Assembly: GCA_964588695.1 (NCBI GenBank)
Contig: CAZPQK010000009.1
Coordinates: 1-64,000, forward strand
Direction of reading: 5' to 3'
Source of the DNA: CAZPQK01 sp964588695
GTDB lineage: Bacteria > Krumholzibacteriota > Krumholzibacteriia > WVZY01 > JAKEHA01
Length of the DNA stretch: 64,000 nucleotides
A program made the translations under genes and the position numbers. Of this stretch, positions 60,140-64,000 are shown piece by piece. The notes under the pieces were generated by a model. It was not told the origin of the DNA. It saw nothing but the letters and a program-made list of their open reading frames with translations, and made no database searches. Positions within the stretch are counted from its first letter, which is position 1; every line of letters starts with the position of its first letter.

Positions 60140-61234
60140 ATGGACGAATCCCCGCATCATCCTGGACGCTACTTTACAATGTTGTCCGACGGACGCATTC
60201 AATGTGATGTGTGCCCGCGATTCTGTCGGCTACGCGATGGACAACGCGGGTTGTGCTTTGTCCGCAAACGCGAGGGCGACGAAATTGTACTTACCACCTA
60301 TGGGCGATCTAGCGGATTTTGTATCGACCCGGTGGAAAAGAAACCTCTCAACCATTTCTACCCGGGCAGCGCCGTGCTCTCTTTCGGAACCGCGGGCTGC
60401 AATCTCACCTGCAAGTTCTGCCAGAACTGGGACATTTCCAAGTCGCGCGAAATGGATCGACTTACCGACGTGGCGTCACCCGCGGCGATAGCGCGTGCGG
60501 CGCAAGCGACTGGTTGCGATAGCGTGGCCTTTACCTACAACGATCCGGTGATCTTTCTTGAGTATGCCGTTGATGTCGCCGCCGCTTGCCATGATCTCGG
60601 GATCAAGACGATTGCCGTGACCGCCGGCGAGATCTGTCCCGAGCCCGCCAAGGAGTTCTTTGCTGCCATGGACGCGACCAATGTCGACCTTAAAGCGTTT
60701 ACCGAGTCGTTCTATCGTAACGTGTGTAGCTCCGAACTTAAGCCGGTTCTCGATACGCTCGTTTACGTCACGCACCATACCGACACGTGGCTGGAAATCA
60801 CGACTCTGTTGATTCCCGGCGAGAACGATTCCGACCAGGAACTCCGCAGTATGACCAGTTGGATCGTGCGTGAACTGGGTGACCAGGTTCCGTTGCACTT
60901 TTCTGCGTTTCACCCCGACTGGAAGATGCGCGACAAACCCGCGACGCCAGCGAGCACGCTGACCCGCGCGCAGCAAATCGCGCGCGACGCCGGATTGCAG
61001 TACGTCTTCACCGGCAACGTTCATGACGAAGCCGGTCAAAGTACTTACTGCGCGGGATGTGGCAGCGTTGTGATCGGTCGTGATTGGTACCAGTTGACCC
61101 AGTGGAATGTCGCGGGCGCCGGCGACGCAGCTCGCTGCGGCGATTGCGGTCATCCGGTTGCGGGCCGGTTTTCCTCGCGGCCAGGAAGCTGGGGAGCGCG
61201 GAGGGCGGCGGTGGACATCTCGCAGTTCGCCTGA
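60140..61234 (+). CDS. amrS: AmrS-type radical SAM enzyme (AMMECR1/MEMO system)
   Basis: 364 aa. N-terminal Cys-rich lead (CDVCPRFCRLRDGQRGLCF), then the radical SAM cluster GCNLTCKFCQNWDIS with Cys 87, 91 and 94, and TYNDPVIFLEYAVD typical of AmrS. A C-terminal zinc-ribbon-like part (YCAGCGSVV and CGDCGHP) follows. This is the radical SAM member of the AmmeMemoRadiSam trio; the AMMECR1 and MEMO partner genes are not in this window. It lies between the anchored protein gene and hppD and is probably transcribed from the TATAAT at 60128. Confidence 0.9.
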   Translation: MDESPHHPGRYFTMLSDGRIQCDVCPRFCRLRDGQRGLCFVRKREGDEIVLTTYGRSSGFCIDPVEKKPLNHFYPGSAVLSFGTAGCNLTCKFCQNWDISKSREMDRLTDVASPAAIARAAQATGCDSVAFTYNDPVIFLEYAVDVAAACHDLGIKTIAVTAGEICPEPAKEFFAAMDATNVDLKAFTESFYRNVCSSELKPVLDTLVYVTHHTDTWLEITTLLIPGENDSDQELRSMTSWIVRELGDQVPLHFSAFHPDWKMRDKPATPASTLTRAQQIARDAGLQYVFTGNVHDEAGQSTYCAGCGSVVIGRDWYQLTQWNVAGAGDAARCGDCGHPVAGRFSSRPGSWGARRAAVDISQFA

Positions 61235-61318
61235 AAGACACCGTCGAAGCGATCCCGGCAAAGCTAACCAGTTTTATCGCAAAGCCTTGCCGCTAAACAA
61301 GAAAGCGCCGCGCTGTCC

Positions 61319-61348
61319 TTGCTTTTGCCGCGCCTTGTTGGGTATGAT
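61319..61348 (+). promoter_or_regulatory. Promoter of the tyrosine-degradation operon
   Basis: TTGCTT (61319-61324), 18-bp spacer, TATGAT (61343-61348), giving a leader of about 57 nt with AAGGAGG before the hppD ATG. Confidence 0.5.
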
Positions 61349-61411
61349 GGACCCATGCCGCTAAGGCCGATTCTTCTTTAATCACACCAAATCAAGGAGG
61401 GGCGGAACGCT

Positions 61412-62503
61412 ATGGAGCGACCGTTCAAGCTATTCGGATTCGATCACGTGACCTTCACCGTTGGCAACGCCAAGCAGGCTGCCGCATTCTATCAGACGGT
61501 TTACGGTTTTGACCTCAAGGGATATCGCGGCCTCGAACAGGGCGCGCGCGATAAAGCCAGCTACGTTCTGAAACAGAACTTCGTTACCTTCGTCATGAAC
61601 TCGCCATACAAGGCCGACTCGCCGCTGAACGATTTTATCGTCAAGCATGGCGATGGCGTGTCCGACATTGCGTTTGCTGTCGACGACGCTGCGCTGGCAT
61701 ACGAATACACCACGGGTAAGGGTGCCACCGGTACGATGGAACCCAAGTGGCTGGAAGATGAAAACGGCAAGGTGCGAGTGGCGCAAATTCAATCGTACGG
61801 CGACGTCACCCACACCTTTGTCGAGCGCAACGGCTACGAAGGTGTTTTTCTTCCGGGTTACGTGGAAGCAAGTTCGCCGATCAAAGGAAAGCCGACCGGT
61901 CTGCTGGCTGTCGATCACATTGTCGGCAATCAGCCCGACAGCGAGATGGAAGACGTGGTTCAGTTTTACGAGAACATTTTTGGATTCCATCGGTTGTGGA
62001 CAGTCGACGACGACGATATTTCGACCGAGTTCACGTCGCTTCGCTCGGTAGTTGTGGCCAGCGAGGACGAAGCTGTAAAGATGCCGATCAACGAGCCGGC
62101 CGAAGGTATGAAGAAGTCGCAGATCGAAGAATACGTCGAGTTCAACTCGGGCCCCGGTGTTCAACACGTGGCTATGACCACCAACGACATTGTTGATACG
62201 ATTCAAGCTCTTGTCGATAACGGCGTTGACTTTCTTTATGTGCCGGACGCCTACTACGATACTCTGAAAGAGCGCGTGGGCGACATCGACGAAGAAATTG
62301 AAACTCTGCGCAAGATGGGAATCCTGGTGGACCGCGACGACCAGGGCTACCTGTTGCAGCTGTTTACTAAGCCGGTGCAAGACCGGCCGACTCTGTTCTT
62401 CGAAATCATTCAACGCAAGAAGGCCCGTAGTTTTGGTAAGGGCAACTTCAAAGCGTTGTTCGAATCGATTGAGCGCGAGCAAGAGCGTCGCGGAACGCTA
62501 TAA
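61412..62503 (+). CDS. hppD: 4-Hydroxyphenylpyruvate dioxygenase
   Basis: 363 aa, usual length. Two vicinal-oxygen-chelate halves (about 5-150 and 160-340). Iron ligands are visible: H169 in LLAVDHIVGN, H252 in GVQHVAMTT and E331 in LFFEIIQRK. Converts 4-hydroxyphenylpyruvate with O2 to homogentisate in tyrosine catabolism. Followed by homogentisate dioxygenase, so the two act in series. AAGGAGG ten nt before ATG. Confidence 0.96.
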   Translation: MERPFKLFGFDHVTFTVGNAKQAAAFYQTVYGFDLKGYRGLEQGARDKASYVLKQNFVTFVMNSPYKADSPLNDFIVKHGDGVSDIAFAVDDAALAYEYTTGKGATGTMEPKWLEDENGKVRVAQIQSYGDVTHTFVERNGYEGVFLPGYVEASSPIKGKPTGLLAVDHIVGNQPDSEMEDVVQFYENIFGFHRLWTVDDDDISTEFTSLRSVVVASEDEAVKMPINEPAEGMKKSQIEEYVEFNSGPGVQHVAMTTNDIVDTIQALVDNGVDFLYVPDAYYDTLKERVGDIDEEIETLRKMGILVDRDDQGYLLQLFTKPVQDRPTLFFEIIQRKKARSFGKGNFKALFESIEREQERRGTL

Positions 62504-62520
62504 GCCCGTCGCCGAGCGTC

Positions 62521-62558
62521 AACGCCGCGCGTCGGAGCTTGCTCTTGCGTGCGGCGTT
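62521..62558 (+). other. Stem-loop between hppD and hmgA
   Basis: AACGCCGCGCG pairs with CGTGCGGCGTT (11 pairs, one G-U) around a 16-nt loop, followed by CGCATTT. The T-run is poor, so it is more likely an mRNA stability or processing element than a strong terminator. Confidence 0.4.
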
Positions 62559-62634
62559 CGCATTTAAACTATGGGTGTCACTGGACCACGGCGGCGTCGG
62601 TCCGCATGGGGCTTAAAGCCCACAGGAGTTGGAA

Positions 62635-63789
62635 ATGCCGTATTACATCAAGCAAGGTAGAAACCCCAAGTATCGTCACATGGTTTTTCAAGACGACAAG
62701 GGAAACCATTACTACGAAGAGCACATGAGCCGGTTGGGGTTTTCGGACATATACTCGAACGTTTATCACATTCACATGCCGACGGAAGTCGCCGGCGTGG
62801 GTAACTTTCACCCTATAAACCTTCAGCCCAAGGACGACGACAAGCATCGTCACCATCATTTTCAAACTTTCAAGTTTGGTCCTCGTGGCGATTTTGTGAA
62901 CGGTCGTCGTTACTTGATGTACAACAACGATGTCGTATTGTCCACGTGCAGCCCGACCGACAACGCGGACTATTTTTTTAAGAACGCAATTTGTGACGAG
63001 ATCATGTTTATTCACCGTGGCGAAGGTCGGGTCGACAGCATGTTCGGCCAGCTTGAGTTTCATCAGGGTGACTACGTTGTCATCCCGCGGGGCGTTATTT
63101 ATCAACTCACGTTTCACACCGACGACAACCGCATGTTTATCGTCGAGTCGCACGGACCGGTCGACACGCCCAAGCATTTTCGGAATCAGTACGGGCAGTT
63201 ACTGGAAGACGCGCCCTATTGCGAACGCGACATCCGGATTCCGGACTTTCAAGAACCAATCGACAAGAAGGGGAAGTTTCCCGTGCATATCCGGTTGAAG
63301 GATGGAATCCAGGAGTATCAGCTGGGTCACCATCCATTCGATTTGATTGGGTATGACGGTTTTTACTATCCCTGGATCTTTAACATCAACGACTACATGC
63401 CCAAGGTTGGTCGGGTGCATCTGCCGCCGCCGTCGCACCTGACGTTTACCGGTCGGGGCTACGTGCTGTGTTCGTTTTGTCCACGTCCGTTTGACTTTGG
63501 CGAAAACACCGTTCCCATTCCTTACGCCCACAGCAACCTGGATAGCGACGAGGTAATCTACTACGCCGAAGGCAACTTCATGAGTCGCAAAGGAATCGAG
63601 CTAGGTTCGGTAACTTTGCACCCGTACGGTATTCCGCACGGTCCGCAGCCCGGATTGTTGGAAAAGTCAATTGGTGCCAAGGAAACCAAAGAACTGGCGG
63701 TGATGGTAGATACGTTCGCGCCACTTCATGTGGTCAAAGAGTCGCTGGAAGTCGACGATCCAACGTATCCTTTTAGCTGGCAAACGTAA
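62635..63789 (+). CDS. hmgA: Homogentisate 1,2-dioxygenase
   Basis: 384 aa from the ATG at 62635 (AGGAG upstream; a TTG two codons earlier is open). RmlC-like cupin of the HmgA family: the iron-binding C-terminal stretch DEVIYYAEGNFMSR and LHPYGIPHGPQPG give Glu and His ligands. Opens the ring of homogentisate to maleylacetoacetate. Somewhat shorter than the about 430-residue mammalian and Pseudomonas forms, as in several non-proteobacterial relatives. The next gene begins 2 bp later. Confidence 0.94.
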   Translation: MPYYIKQGRNPKYRHMVFQDDKGNHYYEEHMSRLGFSDIYSNVYHIHMPTEVAGVGNFHPINLQPKDDDKHRHHHFQTFKFGPRGDFVNGRRYLMYNNDVVLSTCSPTDNADYFFKNAICDEIMFIHRGEGRVDSMFGQLEFHQGDYVVIPRGVIYQLTFHTDDNRMFIVESHGPVDTPKHFRNQYGQLLEDAPYCERDIRIPDFQEPIDKKGKFPVHIRLKDGIQEYQLGHHPFDLIGYDGFYYPWIFNINDYMPKVGRVHLPPPSHLTFTGRGYVLCSFCPRPFDFGENTVPIPYAHSNLDSDEVIYYAEGNFMSRKGIELGSVTLHPYGIPHGPQPGLLEKSIGAKETKELAVMVDTFAPLHVVKESLEVDDPTYPFSWQT

Positions 63790-63791
63790 TC

Positions 63792-64000
63792 GTGCAGCTC
63801 GACCCGCAAGCGGCGAGCAACGCGGACATCTATCGCCTGATGATCCGCACCATTCTACCGAGGCCGATCGCTTGGGTTTCCACAGTGTCGGCCTCGGGCG
63901 CGTTTAACGCCGCACCATTTTCGTTTTTTACCGGGGTGTCAACCCGACCCCCGACGATCTGCTTTGCCCCGTCGCGACGCCCCGACACCGCAGTGAAGAA
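63792..64000 (+). CDS. Flavin-reductase-like (FMN-binding split-barrel) protein, 5' part
   Basis: Only the first about 69 codons are inside the window, from GTG at 63792. The reading MQLDPQAASNADIYRLMIRT then LPRPIAWVSTVSASG, FNAAPFSFFTGVS and PPTICFAPS is the flavin reductase/DUF447-like split barrel that binds FMN. Located 2 bp after hmgA, so part of the tyrosine-degradation operon; such proteins are common there. Cut by the window end, so full length and catalytic partners are not visible. Confidence 0.82.
   Translation, partial: MQLDPQAASNADIYRLMIRTILPRPIAWVSTVSASGAFNAAPFSFFTGVSTRPPTICFAPSRRPDTAVK

Noticed and set aside
61430..62482. Long antisense open frame of 350 codons opposite hppD
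   Set aside because: The forward strand encodes HPPD with all iron ligands; the antisense frame has no recognisable domain and reflects codon bias.

Overview
The window reads as chromosomal DNA of a Gram-negative, free-living, probably aerobic bacterium of fairly high GC content. It encodes outer-membrane beta-barrels, a TonB receptor, ExbB/ExbD/TonB, lipoproteins and four secreted proteins ending in an NPFNPTT-type FlgD-like sorting domain. That tail, together with DUF5916, DUF4097, peptidase-MA/beta-barrel and PrsW proteins, points to the FCB-type lineages (for example Krumholzibacteriota, Latescibacterota or Eisenbacteria-like). The phylum is an inference; there is no rRNA, tRNA or ribosomal protein gene here to fix it.

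Layout. 0-3.3 kb: a two-gene secreted-protein operon (small protein plus HEIGH metalloprotease) read leftward, whose promoter region is abutted by a complete insertion sequence with 26-bp inverted ends. 3.3-12.5 kb: a DUF5916 barrel protein; an M24 aminopeptidase operon with an SRPBCC protein, peroxiredoxin, Trm112-like, HMA-domain and beta-barrel proteins; convergent topA. 12.5-19.6 kb: M1 aminopeptidase lipoprotein, DinB-like, DUF547, a small membrane protein, two tandem DUF4097 proteins and a THUMP-domain RNA methyltransferase. 19.7-26.5 kb: two large paralogous secreted proteins with a QEAGHRW motif, an ArfB-like release factor and a GT39-like membrane protein. 26.6-30 kb: a signalling island (STAS, ECF sigma, anti-sigma, PrsW protease, Ser/Thr kinase).

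30-40 kb: a secreted propeller-like protein, a BtuB-like receptor behind a cobalamin riboswitch with promoter and terminator visible, an EamA transporter, and one leftward operon exbB-exbD-tonB-fbpA-fbpB-fbpC for iron uptake. 40-46 kb: penicillin-acylase family hydrolase, small membrane protein, GcvT-like protein and a phytoene-desaturase-like flavoprotein. 46-54 kb: a second signalling/secretion island: RsbW-like kinase, STAS antagonist, a protein built almost wholly of 12-residue RASxQERA repeats, a 995-aa peptidase-MA/propeller/barrel protein, a second PrsW protease and a second desaturase-like flavoprotein. 54-64 kb: class I aldolase, cupin, GNAT, SerB, SppA, a dockerin-like anchored protein, AmrS-type radical SAM enzyme, then the tyrosine-degradation genes hppD, hmgA and the start of a flavin reductase.

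The most unusual element is the 12-residue repeat protein (46880-48079) and its linkage to partner-switching regulators and a PrsW-type intramembrane protease. Other notable signals are a spaced inverted repeat GTAACA-N15-TGTTAC present in two intergenic regions, the His-to-Gln zincin-like motif in two paralogs, terminators that directly touch start codons, and several promoter -10 boxes so close to ATG that the mRNAs would be leaderless.
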